Assembly: GCA_043228905.1 (NCBI GenBank)
Contig: JBHGNT010000014.1
Coordinates: 2,480,001 to 2,544,000, forward strand
DNA: 64,000 nucleotides
Direction of reading: 5' to 3'
From: Azolla caroliniana
Taxonomy: Eukaryota > Polypodiophyta
The notes beneath the pieces were generated by a model that had not been told where the DNA came from, did no database searches, and saw only the letters and a program-made list of their open reading frames with translations. Below, in pieces: positions 8,888-21,700 of the stretch. Made by a program: the position numbers and the translations under genes. Position 1 is the first letter of the stretch. Every line of letters starts with the position of its first letter.

Positions 8888-11800
8888 GGACACTCGGGAA
8901 AGACCCCACGACTGTACGATAGGTAGAAAATTTTGCTTCTCCAACAATGGAGGGTGTATGATAGTCGGCATCGTCGACCAAGAAAAGACAAGGGCGGAAG
9001 TGCGACTTCGAGCGTGCGGAGTTCTCGGCCCGGACGAGGAAATCAGCGGAGCCGTGGAGACGGTCTCCTCCGACGACACCTTGGGAATGCTGAGGAAGGT
9101 AGCCGGAGAAGACCTTAACGAAGACCGGACGATACCGGTATGTTCCGAAGAGATGTACGAAGTCATCGCGAACTTCAGTCAGGGGCTCAGGTCGGATCGG
9201 ATGGCCCGAGTTAGCACGAAGTACAAGACTGTGGACCGGAAGGTAAGGCCAGTCGCGGCACCCTTGCCGGAGGGCAGCGAGTCCCGAATCAGAGGGGTGG
9301 CGTCGGACCCCAGTTTACGAGACCCGGCCTGCATAGGACACACCTTCACTGACGGGACGCTCCGGGAGCTCAGGATCGGTGGGGGCGGGTTCCTACTGCC
9401 TGCGGAGGAAGACCGGTTTCGGAAAATGCTCGGAAGGCACGGGAAAGCCTTCGCATTCTCGCCGGAAGAAATCGGGTGCGTAGACCCGACGATCGTGGAG
9501 CCGATGGTGATATTCACGGTACCACATGTACCGTGGAATCTCAAGCCGATTCCAGTACCGAGAGCTCACATCCCGAAGTTGATGGAGCTATTGAGGCAGA
9601 AAGTCGATATGGGTATTCTCGAACCGTCGAGCGCGCCATACTCGAACCGATGGTTTACCGTACCAAAGAAAAACGGAACATTGCGCTTCATTCAGGACCT
9701 GCAGCCGGTCAACAGAGTGACCATCCGGAACGCAGGAATCGAACCGACCATAGACGAATTCGCGGAGGCCTTCGCCGGAAGGTCAATTTACTCGGTCGGT
9801 GATCTGTACTCAGGGTACGACCAGTTCCAGCTAGCCGTGGAGAGCAGAGACATTACGACAATGCGAACTCCCCTCGACCTAGTGCGAATGTGTACCCTGC
9901 CACAAGGAGGGACCAACTCAGTGGCCCACATGGTGAATGCAATGAACAAAGTACTGAGGGATTGCATCCCGGACATCACCATGCCGTTTCTAGACGACAT
10001 CCCCATAAAGGGGTGCCCAGTGGAAGAGAAGGACGAGACACTCGGGCCGGACGGATGCCGGCGATTCGTAGCAACACACATCGACGACTGCGAGAAGGTG
10101 CTACAAAGGCTAGAGGATGCGAGGCTCACCTTCTCCGGGGAGAAATCGGCCTTCGGGCAACCAGAAATCCTGGTGGTCGGGCATCTATGTGGACCATATG
10201 GCCGGAAGCCGTCTCCGGCAAAGGTAGAAGCCATCTCCGCGATGAAGACCGACTGTAGCTCGGTTACGGAAGTTCGGAGGTTCCTGGGGGCATGCGCGTT
10301 CTACCACATATGGATCCCGCATTACGCCCACGTTGCAGAGCCACTATACGGGTTGCTGAAGAAGGGGCAAAGATTTGAGTGGCGAGACGAGCACACGGGG
10401 TCGGTCCGGAAGCTGAAGGAGGCTCTTACGGCAGCACCGGCGCTCCGGAAGGCTGTCTACGAGAAGGGTACCCCGGTATACATAACGGTGGATACGAGCC
10501 CGACCGGGATCGGATGGGTCGTCAACCAAGAAGACGAGGACGGCACCCGGTTCCCGATCCGATTCGGCGCTAAGGTCCTCAGTGAGCGACAGCGAGGGTA
10601 CGCCCAGGTTAAACGCGAACTCTGGGGTATCGTTTCGGCGGTAAACGCGGACAAAGACTACCTGATCGAGATAGAAGTGATTATCGAGACGGATTGCCTG
10701 CCGATTCTCGGCATGGTTTCCGGATGCGCGACACCGGACCTGGCGATGCTCAGGTGGATAGCGTACATCAAGTCCCTGGACCCGGAGATACGACACATTT
10801 CCGGAAAGGACAACGCCATGGCCGACATGCTTTCGAGGGCGAGGTTTGATGACGAGGGCGGCATGGTTTCGGAGGACGAAGAAGTCGGCGTGGACTTCTT
10901 CGAGGCGGCGTACGTGACGACCGATGGGACGAGCACTCCGGCACTTAACGACTTCGACGAGAGCAAGTACGACGACGAGTGGCTCCAGATCGGTGGATTC
11001 TTGAGGACAATGATGCCAGATGCGTCATGGACGAAGGACGAGGCCAACCGGATCCGGAAGAAAGCTTACCGATTCTTTCTTCGGGACGGATACTTATGGA
11101 AGCACCCGAAGAAGAGGGACGGCACTCCGCTCCGGGTGGTGGCGATGAAGGAAGAACAGGAGGAGCTGCTGACGGCCTACCACGACAGCCCTTGGGCCGG
11201 ACACCGTGGAACCTGGGCCACGTTCGAGAAGATAAAGGGGAAGTACTGGTGGCCGGGACTGTACCGGGACGTGCATCGATTCGTGACAACTTGCAGGAGC
11301 TGTCAGATGCACTCCGTGGTCCGACACCAGGACGAGCTTCACCCTACGTACCCTCCGACCATCCACTTCAAATGGATGGTAGACCTGGTGACGATGCCGA
11401 TGGGAGTAGGACAGATGCGGTATATGGTCCTGGCTCGGGAAGATCTAACGAACCAGGTAGAAGGCCGGGCCCTTCAGAACAAAACGACCGCGGCCGTATG
11501 TCGGTTCCTGATTGAGGACGTGATATGCCGGTACGGGTGCGTCGGGAAGATTGTGGCTGATCGCGGGGAGTTGGACGCCGAAGAGGCCGAGGAGCTGTTC
11601 GACCGGCTAGGAGTCAAGCTCTCGCTTACCACTGCGTACAATCCGGAGGCGAATGGAAAGGTGGAGCGCGGACACGGACCAATCGTCAAGGCGTTAGTTC
11701 GGGCATGTGGAGGTCAAGTCGGGAACTGGCCGCGGCTGCTGCCTTACGCGTTGTGGGCGGACCGAACTACGCATAGTTCAGTAACCGGATTCATGCCGGC

Positions 11801-12317
11801 AGAACTCATGTTTGGGCAGAAGCCGGTCATGCCAATGGAACGTACGATCTCCTCGTGGGCAACCGTGGACTGAAGAAACGAGATGAGCAGGGAGGAACTG
11901 CTGGCGGCGCGCATACGACAACTCGAGCGGAGACCGGAGGACGTGGAGCGGGCTGCGGAAAGGCTTCGGGTGGCCAGGACGAGGAACAAAGCCCGGTTCG
12001 ACCGGACGCACCGGCTCCGACCGAAGAAGATCGAGGAAGGCGATTGGGTGCTAGTCTACGACAGCAGCCTCGACAACCAGCACCGAGCGACACGGAAGTT
12101 CGCAAGAAGGTGGTTCGGGCCTTACGTGGTACAAAGCGCCAACAACAACGGGACGTACCATCTGGCGGAGCTCGACGGTACGCGAATGGCGATACCGGTA
12201 GCGGGGAAGCGGGTCAAAGCGTTCAAGAAGCGTCACGACAACGAGCCGGATCCGGTTAACCTGGACCGGGACGACGAACGATCCGAAACCGAGGAAGAAC
12301 CGACGGGCGGGGAATGA
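8845..12317 (+). pseudogene. G1 pol: reverse transcriptase, RNase H, integrase (one nonsense codon)
   Basis: The -1 frame is open from the frameshift site; the first ATG is at 8958. RT carries KNGTLRFIQDLQPVNRVTI, VGDLYSGYDQFQLAVESRD, LPQGGTNSVAHM and the catalytic MPFLDDIPIKG near 9980. It is followed by VVGHLCGPYGRKPSP. RNase H shows VDTSPTGIGW, KRELWGI, ETDCLPILG and ADMLSRA. Integrase has HDSPWAGH...CRSCQMH, WMVDLVTMPMG, VADRGELD and the Glu of NGKVERGHG. A GPY/F module (RWFGPYVV...TYHLAELDGT) ends it, with no chromodomain. TGA at 11871-11873 replaces an expected Trp (ATVDW), and the same frame continues to 12317. The motif pattern resembles basidiomycete-type Ty3 polymerases more than plant chromoviruses or Tat/Athila. 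Confidence 0.9.
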
Positions 12318-12377
12318 AGGCTGGACCGGTTTTCTCCGTCCCAACACAATTTGGCGCATGCCGGTGGATGCGCGGTT

Positions 12378-12390
12378 AGGTGGGGGCGGA
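12378..12390 (+). other. Polypurine tract of G1
   Basis: AGGTGGGGGCGGA sits directly before the 3' LTR. It is the expected primer for plus-strand DNA synthesis; the G2 and G3 equivalents are similarly G-rich. Confidence 0.65.
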
Positions 12391-13036
12391 TGTCGTGAAG
12401 AAAACCGTCCACAAGCGGAATCGGTGCACCAAAGCGTAGGAACCGGCTCTTTATGCACGTGCGCCTTATGTTGTACATAGGAGATCCTAGGCGGGCAGAT
12501 TCGGTAGGTAGGAAGTAAAGGGGAAACGGCTCCTTCCTAGCCTATAAAAGGAGGGAGACGAGGAGGAGAAAAGGGGATCGCGGAGAGTCGAGGACGAAGT
12601 GCTGTCGGTTTGCGTGCGAAGGCTTCTCTCTCTCTCTCTCTTTCTGGTTGCAAACGCCATAGCTTCCTTCTGTGCAGGTTTCGGGAGGCCCGCGCTGCTC
12701 TGAGGAATGCCCGAGTGCTTCCGGCAGCACCTCCAACCTACTCATCCTCCTCTGTGCGTTTACGAGCAGGTATCGGCATCTGTTTGCCGGCTTGTTCAGT
12801 TGTAACCGACTTCGTGTTTTGTTGTCTTCGCGTTCTTGTTGTTTGTCTTTGTTAATACATACATACATTCGTGTCTTTCTGTGTCGCTGTCCCACTTGCG
12901 TCTTTGCGTCGAAGGGTCGTGTCCCTGTGGATCTACGCTCGCACGTAGAGGGTTCTTCCCACTCCTCTCTCGCTCTTTGGTACAGGACCCCCGAGGTTCT
13001 GCCTCATTCCACGCATCCGCGAGGAATACCTCGACA
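12391..13036 (+). repeat. 3' LTR of G1
   Basis: The 646-bp copy of 704-1347 has two extra bases in the CT run and about four substitutions by eye. It ends CTCGACA and is followed by GCGG, the target duplication. Confidence 0.95.
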
Positions 13037-13204
13037 GCGGATAGTCTCCACTTTGCCGAATTTTCTTATAATAACTCTATCCACTCGTCGACTAGGGTTA
13101 CACTATTTTATGCTTATAGAGGTTATCATCCTCGGTGGTGTGTATTCGAAACTCCGGAGTTACCCACAAATTCTCATGCAAAGGATCATTCAAAGCGCCT
13201 ACGT
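13037..13204 (+). pseudogene. Chromovirus (G0) integrase, segment 2
   Basis: After one copy of the GCGG duplication is removed, the frame interrupted at 703 resumes. It reads NW, ADSLHFAEFSYNNSIHSST, then YRGYHPRW and TPELPTN, all standard chromovirus integrase motifs. It ends in SKRLR at the G2 boundary and continues at 20391. One or two frame slips may be present near 13140. The bases 13201-13204 (ACGT) are the left target duplication of G2. Confidence 0.85.
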
Positions 13205-14072
13205 TGTCGGGGTAGTTGTGGTTCGTGCGACGAAGTCGCAAGGACTAAGGTTAAAAGGAATTGGATATATATTTTATAAGGCTTGTGCAACAATGTTAGA
13301 AAGATTACGAATAGGAAGAACAAGAGTTAGAAGTAATGTGTGAGAGTCAGATGAGCATAGATAAGAGATAAGAAATAATGTATGATTTAAGAAGTGAAAA
13401 TGTATTATAAGAACACACTTATATTAACACAATATTTTACCAAAGTTGCAATGTCGATCACAAGATGCGACTTTTCTATCGTTGAACTCTAGATTTGAAC
13501 CCTTGACTCCAACTTCAAATCACAAGCCTTTTCCCAAATGAGCTAACTTGTTTGTTTGATTATATTTTTTTCTCTAAATTTCTCTTGATTCCCCTCTTGT
13601 TTTCCTTGCCCCTCTTTATATAAGTATTGTCATGCATATGGTAATGTGTGGGAGGATGCCATGCATGCAATGCATGACTTTCATGTGAAGCATGATCGCC
13701 ATTTGGCGTACATGCATTACATGTGATGCATGATAGCCATCATGCTCATTTGAGCTCTCATGTATGAAAATAGATATAGGATAAGTATAGTGATGGAAAT
13801 ATATCTTATTAAATAAATAACCTACCTTAGTGGTGTATACCTTGTGCTTGGTATATAAGGTTGAGGGTTCAAGTTTCTTAATTTTACGCCATACAATATT
13901 TAGCTTCATTCTTATATCATGAAGCATATTCTTTACAATACCTTTAAAAATAAATAGCCTAACCTTGGGGTATGTATATTGTACTTAGTATATAAGGGTG
14001 AGAGTCTCTCAAATACTACTAAATACAATATTTAAGTACATTTTTATATCGTGAAGCACATTCTTCACGATA
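13205..14072 (-). repeat. 3' LTR of G2
   Basis: The 868-bp repeat pairs with 19642-20386. It contains a block rich in ATGCATG and TGATGCATGATNGCCAT repeats (13640-13750). A similar block remnant is near 22985-23030. On the reverse strand the purine tract GAGGGGGTGGG lies just upstream of it. Confidence 0.85.
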
Positions 14073-14130
14073 CCCACCCCCTCTGAACTTGCACATTGGT
14101 TGTGCAGAGTTCATCCAACACTTCTTCCGA

Positions 14131-17100
14131 TTCTTTTAGTCTTCTACTTCTTCATAAAATTCGGGCTCTAGTGACTCCCTCCTTTTAAATATTTTAATCC
14201 TTTTTCCTGCAATTGGGATATGAATTTCGGTCCCATCTAATTCATTGAGGAAATATGTGGCCTTATCTGTTATTTTCCTAACTTCATAAGGTGCAAACCA
14301 TCTTTTTGGCGAACTTCTGAATAATATTGTATTGATTATCTAGGCTACTATCATATACTAATACCCAGTCTCCCTCTTGCACCTTCCTTGGTCGTATTCT
14401 TTTTATCTTGTCAAATCTGCCCTTATTCTTGATTCTTGCCTCTTTCAATAGTAGCAGCTTTTTCTATGGCTTCTGTCCTAGATTGAAGTTGTCATATCTG
14501 AATACCAAGTAAATCTTCCCTACTCATTTCTTATTCCCAAGGCAACACAACCCATGTAGTTATCTTTTCTTTAATTGGCGTTATCGGCTTCTGTCCTATG
14601 ATTAATTCTGCACGCATATATCCGGTAACAGTGCTATGAGTTGTCCTATCAACCCACAATGCATAGGGTAAGACTTTTGGCCAATCACCGACCCGTCCTT
14701 TACATGCCTTTGCTAAAGCTTTCACTATTGGCACATGTCCCCTTTCTATCTTTCCATTAGCTTCCAGATTTTATGTCATTGTCAAAGAACGATGAATCCC
14801 TATTTTGTCGAAAAAAACTTGAGCTTCTGCAGAATTGAGCTCTCCCCTATCTGCCATTATCTTCCCGATACATCCATTTCTACAAACAATGTCCTCCAAG
14901 ATGAATTGACATACTCCTAATGTCCCTTTTGTTCGCAGTGCACGTCCTTCCACTTGATTTGTTAGATCTTCTCTTGCAAGAACCAAGTATCTCTTTTGTC
15001 CTACTCCAAGTGGCATTGTTACCAAATCTATCATCCACTTGTAATGCACCCCCGGTGAGTATGTTGGGTGTAACTCATCACAAAATTTTACATTTGAATA
15101 ATATTGACAACTGGGACAAGTTTCCACATACATTTTTATTTCCTCATAGTATCAAGGCCACCAAAAAGGTTCTTTAATCTTACTGAAAGTGGCCCACACT
15201 CCTCGATGACCAGCCTATTCTTTGTCATGCAACTCTCTGATTATCTCCTTTCTTTGCCCTTCAGAACATATTACTCTTTGCGGGTTTCTAGTCTTGGTTT
15301 CTGAATGTCGCCACAGATATCCTTCATGTAGGAAGAACTTATGGGCTTTCTTGTGAAACTGTGCGAACTTTTTTCCAAATTGACCTTTATACTTGTCAAG
15401 GGTTTGTAAATATTTCCCTATTTCCTTGAATTCTTCTTCATACTCCTCTTCTAGAAACTGCATTCCTCCTTCCCGGGTAATGCTTGTGGTAAGGAATGTT
15501 TGTTCTTTGTCCTCATCGTCTGAGTCTGGAATCTCCTCTTCCTTATACCATGCTCTTGATAACATATCTACTATTGCATTTCTATTCCCAGATATATGTC
15601 TAACTTCAGGGTTGACTGATCTAATATAGATACACCATCTTAACATGGCTTGATCTGGAATATCACAATTAGCTATGATACCAAGAATAGGCGAACAATC
15701 TGTTTCTATTATTACTTGAGCACCAATTAAGTAATCTCTATTTTTCTTAACTGTTGTTACTACCCCCCATAACTCTCTTTTGACTTGTGCATATTTTCTT
15801 TGTCGACCACTAAGAACCTTCGCTCCGAATCAGACTGGATACCTTTCTTCCCCATCTTGTTGTCTTATCACCCATCCAATTCCAATGGGACTGGAGTCTA
15901 CTGTGAGATATATGGGCCAGGTGTAGTCAGGTTGCTTTAATGGTGGAGTGTGTGTCAAGCAGGACTTCAATTTCCTCATTGCCTCTGAATGCTCTTCACT
16001 CCATTCAAATGTTTCTCCTTTTCTTAGGAGTCTGTATAAAGGTTTAGATAAATGGGCATAATGCGGAATCCATCTACAGTAAAAAAACAAATACCCCCAG
16101 AAACCTTCGTACTTCTAAAACGGGTGTACATTCCTCTTGCATGTTTTGAATTGCATTGACCTTGGTTGGGGATGGCTTTCTCCCATACGGGCCACACGTA
16201 TGACCAACTACTAATATCTCTTTTGCCCCAAATATTGACTTCGCCCCTGATAAGGTCAAATGCACTTCTTCCATCCTTCATAGTATCTTCTCACAATCCT
16301 TGATATGGTTGGCAACGAATTGTCGGCAACCACTTTCTTCCAAATTCCTGATTCTTCTCTTCCTCCTTGCATCCCTTAATCGGAACATCATCTAAAAAAG
16401 GCATTGTAATATAGGAATAAAATCATGAAGTACCTTGTTCATTCCATTCATCATATGCGCCCTAAGTTGGTCGCTCCTTGCGGCAAGGTACATATCCGTA
16501 CTAATCCTATAGGTGTCTTGATAGAAGTAATATCTTGACTTTTGATAGCAAGTTGAAATTGATCATACCCAGAATAAAGGTCTCCCATTGAATATATAGC
16601 TCTTCCTACAAACATCTCAGCAAACTCATTCACAATTGGCCCTACTCCCGAGTTTCGGATCGTTACCTTATTCACGGGTTGCATACCTTGGATAAATCGG
16701 AGCCATCCATCTTTCTTTAACACAACGAACCATCAACTCGAGTAAGGAGCGTTCGATGGTTCCAAGATACCCATCCTTACCTTTTCTTTTAGAAGTTCTA
16801 ATAGTTGAGGGATTCTAGCTTAAAGTTCCATGGAATATGAGGGATTGTGAATATAACCATGGGCTCTATTATTCTTGGATCCACACACTCTATTTCCTCA
16901 GGTTGGAATGTGAACGCCTTTCCATGCCTTTTTAACATCTCCCTGAATCGTTTTTCTTCAACTGGTAATAGGAAGTCACCCCCTCCTCTTTTCATCCCTT
17001 GTATTGTTTCCGGAGTAAACACATGTCCCACCTTTCGTGGGTCTCTGATCATTAGCTCTATGGCTGCTTCTTTGATTGCCCTTTCACTATCCCCTGGAAG

Positions 17101-17508
17101 TGGAGCAACAATAGGACGAACCTTCTTCTCCACTGTTTTGTACTTTGTTAGGACATATGCCTCATGATCCTTTCGAGCAACTTCTTTAATGATCTTGTAC
17201 ATCTTGATCGAATGGACAGGAACTTGGATTTCGTTGTCATCCTCCATTGCTTCCAGATGAGTTATTGTATCTTCAAAACTTAATTCTTCAAACATATCCT
17301 GAATTTCTTCATCATCACATATTAATCCAGAACTCTTAAAGTACTCAGAAGCATTTTGTATTTTATTATTATCTACTTTTAGCATAAAAGTAGCACCACT
17401 AGATGAGATTGTACAAGGAATATCTTTATTTACATTATTATTTATGGGGTTTTCTTTCATGTCTGGGCTATTACAACCCCTACCTGTAAAAGCCCTATCT
17501 AAAAATCC
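14131..17508 (-). pseudogene. G2 pol: RT, RNase H, integrase, decayed
   Basis: The -1 frame starts at the frameshift site (GFLDRAF near 17500) and is open to 16798 (KYKTVEKKVRPIVAPLPG, HGKAFTFQPEEIECVDP). RT follows with VNKVTIRNSG, GDLYSGYDQFQLAIKSQDITS and, after frame slips, MPFLDDVPIKG (about 16400) and VVGHTCGPYGRKPSP. RNase H has VDSSPIGIGWVI and MLSRAW. Integrase has CPSCQYY, WMIDLVTMPLGVGQKRYLVLARED, MADRGELN and, after a break, PIVKALAKAC. The GPY/F remnant lies at 14150-14400. Many stops and frameshifts make it non-functional. Confidence 0.85.
17465..17508 (-). promoter_or_regulatory. Putative -1 frameshift signal of G2
   Basis: On the reverse strand GGATTTT (17508 to 17502) is followed by TAG (17501-17499), with a 6-base spacer TAGATA. 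The hairpin pairs GGGCT (17495-17491) with AGCCC (17469-17465), then TTACA with TGTAA across one T/T mismatch, around a G-rich 9-base loop. Heptamer, stop and spacer equal those of G1; the stem sequence differs but still pairs. Confidence 0.65.
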
Positions 17509-19560
17509 TGGGAAAATTCTTCATCCACCTCCCGAACTGGATGTTCCCTCAAGCATTCTTTATTTCTTTTGTTGGTTGGGCCTCACGGTTAAGAATTGGA
17601 CTGTCTTTCTTCCATCTTGACTCTTGATTCTCGTGAAAGCTAAACCATCATCAATCACCTTTGTTTCCATCTTGACTGCGATGATGTAAGGCTGACCAAG
17701 GATGACGGGATAGGTTGATCAATTCTGCACAAAGAAATTTTGATTTACCGACACATCACTAATTGTTACCTTCACATTGGGGCATGCTCCAAATAGATCC
17801 TCCGTAGTTTCTGTGGCAGCTCTTATCTTCCACCCATGATTCTTGTTGATCGGCCACCGCCCTTGAGCGTAAAATTCCGACGACATCATGTTAATCTCGG
17901 ATCCATGATCGATCAAAGCAATACATGGAATTTGTTGCTCCCCAATTTTTGTAGGTGCCTCCGTTGTTGTTCAAGCCCAATGGTCCCTTGTATAGTGACT
18001 CCTATCCTCTTCATGAACCCCAACATCATTTCTGTTTTTTACACTTGCAGCGTTAATGGTGCCACCTTACAAATCTCAGAGTGTTGTTGCACACCCTCCC
18101 GTAACTTCCTTCGTCACCTCTCTCTTTCTTCTAATAATATCGATGATAACTTCATGAAATTCTTTCTTTGCTATACCCAACACTTCTCTTAAAGTAAATT
18201 CTACCTTACTATTTAATATTCTTGTTTCTAGTACCTTTTTTATATCCGTCGTTGTTTCTATGTCTGAAGCAATCTTGAAAGGTGGGCTTATCTCCCCTTT
18301 TACTCTATCAGCTTCCTTCGTCTCAGGAGCACCCTTTTCCATCTCTCTTCTCTTTTGTTCTCGTGTCTCATGTTTCTTTGTTGGATCAGCCTCCTCAACT
18401 CTCTTTCGCTTCTCTTCTACTAGTACCTCTTGTGCATTCACTTGGGCGTATGCTGATAGTGCGTCTACTGGATCATCCCATTCAGTTAAGTTCCGTATTT
18501 CATCTCCCGTTCTTTTTAATTCATTCACTCGACCCTTCCCTTTTCTTGCATATTCCATCACATCTTGCCAAAAGCGAGATCCACCATATGAGACTTTTAC
18601 ACACAACCCTAAGGTTGTCACAGATTGTATCACTTGAGTTGTTTCTCTCTTAGCATCTTCCATTAGTTTTTTCATTCCACCTCGCCCAAAGTTGAGTTGA
18701 AGTGGTTGTCGAGTCTCTATCGAGTGAATCTTGCCATCTTGATAATAGATTTTATCATGATTAAGAGCGTCCCTATGTTCTTGACAATCTTTCTTCTGGT
18801 GGTTGATACTGTCACACCACATACACCTTTGGACCATTCCACCTCCTTGTCTTGACGAAGTTGAGCTTTGTGGCGATTCCAGCTTCATCACTTTGATCGA
18901 CAAGTCTTTCATTCCTTTCACCAATTCGTGCAAGAGAGATTGTTCTACTTTCTTTTCTCCTGGCTCGTTCCTCGTTTCTTCTTCATTTCTCTCCAGCAGC
19001 TCCATAAACCATAGCTTTCTTTTACAGAAATGGGCTCAAGCCCTTTTCACCTCCTCCCAGTCTTCGGTAAGTCCACTCAGACTATTCTGATCTTCCAAAA
19101 GCATTCCCAAGTCTTTCCTATCTTTAATATTAGTAGCTTGTAGAAACACTATTACTTTATCTAGCGCTATTATATTTCTATCTCTAACATTTAATTGCGC
19201 AAATCTTTCAGAAAACTCTTTTAATACTTCCAAAACACTTAAATATTTATCAGACTCTACCCAATCCATGAAAGCTCGCCTTCTTATCCTTGACATATCG
19301 TTGAGGTTGTATTCATTCAGTAATGCTCTTTCGAAAGTTTCCCATGTCTAATGCTCCCTCTGTAGCTCCTCGATCCTTTGCTGAAGCCCAATAGCAATGA
19401 CTCGACTAAAGCTATTAATTTTGGCAGCTTCGTTGACACCACATTTAAGCATTTCTTCATTGTAAATCTTTAGAAATCTTGTTAAATTTATACCTTCGAA
19501 GATTCCTACTCGTGCGAGAATATTGTCGATGCTTGCCATCATCCCTTGCTCCCACATCAT
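17502..19560 (-). pseudogene. G2 gag-protease, decayed
   Basis: It begins MMWEQGMMASIDNIL at 19560. Capsid-like segments homologous to G1 follow (RRAFMDWVES, LKEFSERFAQL). Then come the zinc knuckle CMWCDSINHQKKDC near 18830, a long linker, and the protease IDHGSEINMMSSEFYAQG near 17900. Breaks include a stop near 19348, another near 19034, a TGA in the protease near 17718 and a 1-base slip near 17570. The tail ends QDF-stop as in G1. The DHG triplet is shared with G1, so it is a lineage feature and not damage. Confidence 0.85.
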
Positions 19561-19619
19561 TCATTCCATCATCATACACATAAGCCTCATTTGCTCCTCC
19601 ATTTTTCCTTGTCGCCGCT

Positions 19620-19637
19620 TTCACGTCGGGTTCACCA
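19620..19637 (-). other. Primer-binding site of G2
   Basis: On the reverse strand TGGTGAACCCGACGTGAA lies four bases inside the 5' LTR. It is identical over 18 bases to the site in G1, although the LTRs differ greatly. Confidence 0.75.
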
Positions 19638-19641
19638 AATG

Positions 19642-20386
19642 TGTCGGGGTAGTTGTGGTTCGTGCGGCGAAGTCATAGGGACTAAGGTTAAAAGGAGTTA
19701 GCTATATATTTTATAAGGCTTGTGCAACAATGTTAGAAAGATTAAGGATAGGAAGAACAATAGTTAGAAGTAATGTGCGAGAGACAGATGAGACTTTTCT
19801 ATCACTGAACTCTAAATTTGAACCCTTGACTCCAACTTCGAAACACAAGCCTCTTCCCAAATGAGCTAACTTGTTTGTTTAATCATATTCTTTCTCTAAC
19901 TTTCTCTTGATTCCTCTCTTGTTTTCCTTATAAGTATTGTCATGCATATGGTAATGTGCGGGAGGATGGCATGCATGCAATGCATGACTTTCATGTGATG
20001 CATGATCGCCATTTGGCGTACATGCATTACATGTGATGCATGATAGCCATCATGCTCATTTGAGCTCTCATGTATGAAAATAGATATAGGATAAGTATAG
20101 TGATGGAAATATATCTTATTAAATAAATAACCTACCTTAGTGGTGTATACCTTGTGCTTGGTATACAAGGTTGAGGGTTCAAGTCTCTCAATTTTACTCC
20201 ATACAATATTTAGATACATTTTTATATCATGAAGTATATTCTTTACAATACCTTTAAAAATAAATAGCTTAGGCTAGGGGTATGTATATTGTACTTCGTA
20301 TATAAGGGTGTGGGTTCAAGTCTCTCAAATACTACTAAATACAATACATATACATTTTTATATCGCGAAACACATTCTTCACGAGA
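19642..20386 (-). repeat. 5' LTR of G2
   Basis: The 745-bp partner of 13205-14072 lacks the 114 bp that follow CAGATGAG there. It ends CGAGA, followed by ACGC as the target duplication. Confidence 0.85.
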
Positions 20387-20885
20387 ACGCAAGATACAGA
20401 CAGGCCCATCTACCCATTTACATTAAGCTCAACAAACACAGAAGGAATATGCAGATCGTCATCGGCTTCCATCCTTTTTTCACATTGGAGATCGGGTGTG
20501 GCTATTACGACGACACATCAACACTACTCGACCATGCGATAAATTGGATTATCGATGATTAGGTCCTTTCTGTATTATCGAAACAATTAATGTTGTCACT
20601 TTTCGTCTTGATCTACCTCCGTAACTATAGATACATCCGGTTTTTCATAGTTCTCTCCTCGAACCCTATCAAGACAACACTATTCCGAATCGTATTACCT
20701 CCACCCCGATCGAGCTTGAAGTAGGACCGAAGTACAAAGTTGTAGCCATCCTCGATTCCAAGATTGTTTGCAACAAGCTCTACTATCTGGTCGATTGGCT
20801 AAGCTATGTTCCAAGTAGCAAATGCTTGAGCTCTTATTCAAGACTTCCATCGACAATATCCCGACAAACCAGGTCCTCAATCTAA
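20387..20885 (+). pseudogene. Chromovirus (G0) integrase C-terminus with GPY/F and chromodomain
   Basis: The frame continues from segment 2: KEYADRHR, then GDRVWLLRRHI and TTRPCDKLDYR, LGPF (GPY/F module), RLDLPP, and IHPVFHSSLLEPYQ. A chromodomain follows, recognisable from YKVVAILDSKI and LYYLVDWLSY. Stops at about 20400, 20562 and 20630 show decay; the frame ends at TAA 20883-20885. The chromodomain identifies G0 as a plant-type chromovirus, unlike G1-G4. It is the oldest layer of this nest. Confidence 0.85.
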
Positions 20886-20912
20886 GACGACGAGTTCCAT
20901 TAAGCTATACAA

Positions 20913-21700
<788 letters not shown>

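Larger units (their letters stand above)
704..13036 (+). mobile_element. Ty3-type LTR retrotransposon G1, complete, carrying copia C1
   Basis: Two LTRs (704-1347 and 12391-13036) start TGTCG and end CGACA. The flanks carry a 4-bp duplication GCGG (700-703 and 13037-13040). Removing one copy restores the interrupted chromovirus integrase frame, which proves the boundaries. By eye the LTRs differ at about four bases plus one CT-repeat length change, so the insertion is fairly young. Internal order is primer site, gag-protease, -1 frameshift signal, then RT, RNase H, integrase with GPY/F module, and a purine tract. There is no chromodomain. Damage is limited to two nonsense codons and the copia C1 insertion at 3422. 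G1 is GC-rich with many CCGG words, unlike its relatives G2 and G3. Confidence 0.93.
13205..20386 (-). mobile_element. Ty3-type LTR retrotransposon G2, decayed, same lineage as G1
   Basis: LTRs at 13205-14072 and 19642-20386 begin TGTCGGGG on the plus strand. Their other ends read CGATA and CGAGA, apparently mutated from CGACA. The 4-bp duplication is ACGT (13201-13204) and ACGC (20387-20390). The flanking chromovirus frame joins as SKRLR then KIQ. The internal region is reverse-strand, AT-rich and full of stops, but keeps the G1 domain order, primer site, DHG protease, FLDD polymerase and frameshift signal. The right LTR lacks 114 bp present in the left one (13356-13469). G2 is clearly older than G1. 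Confidence 0.9.
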
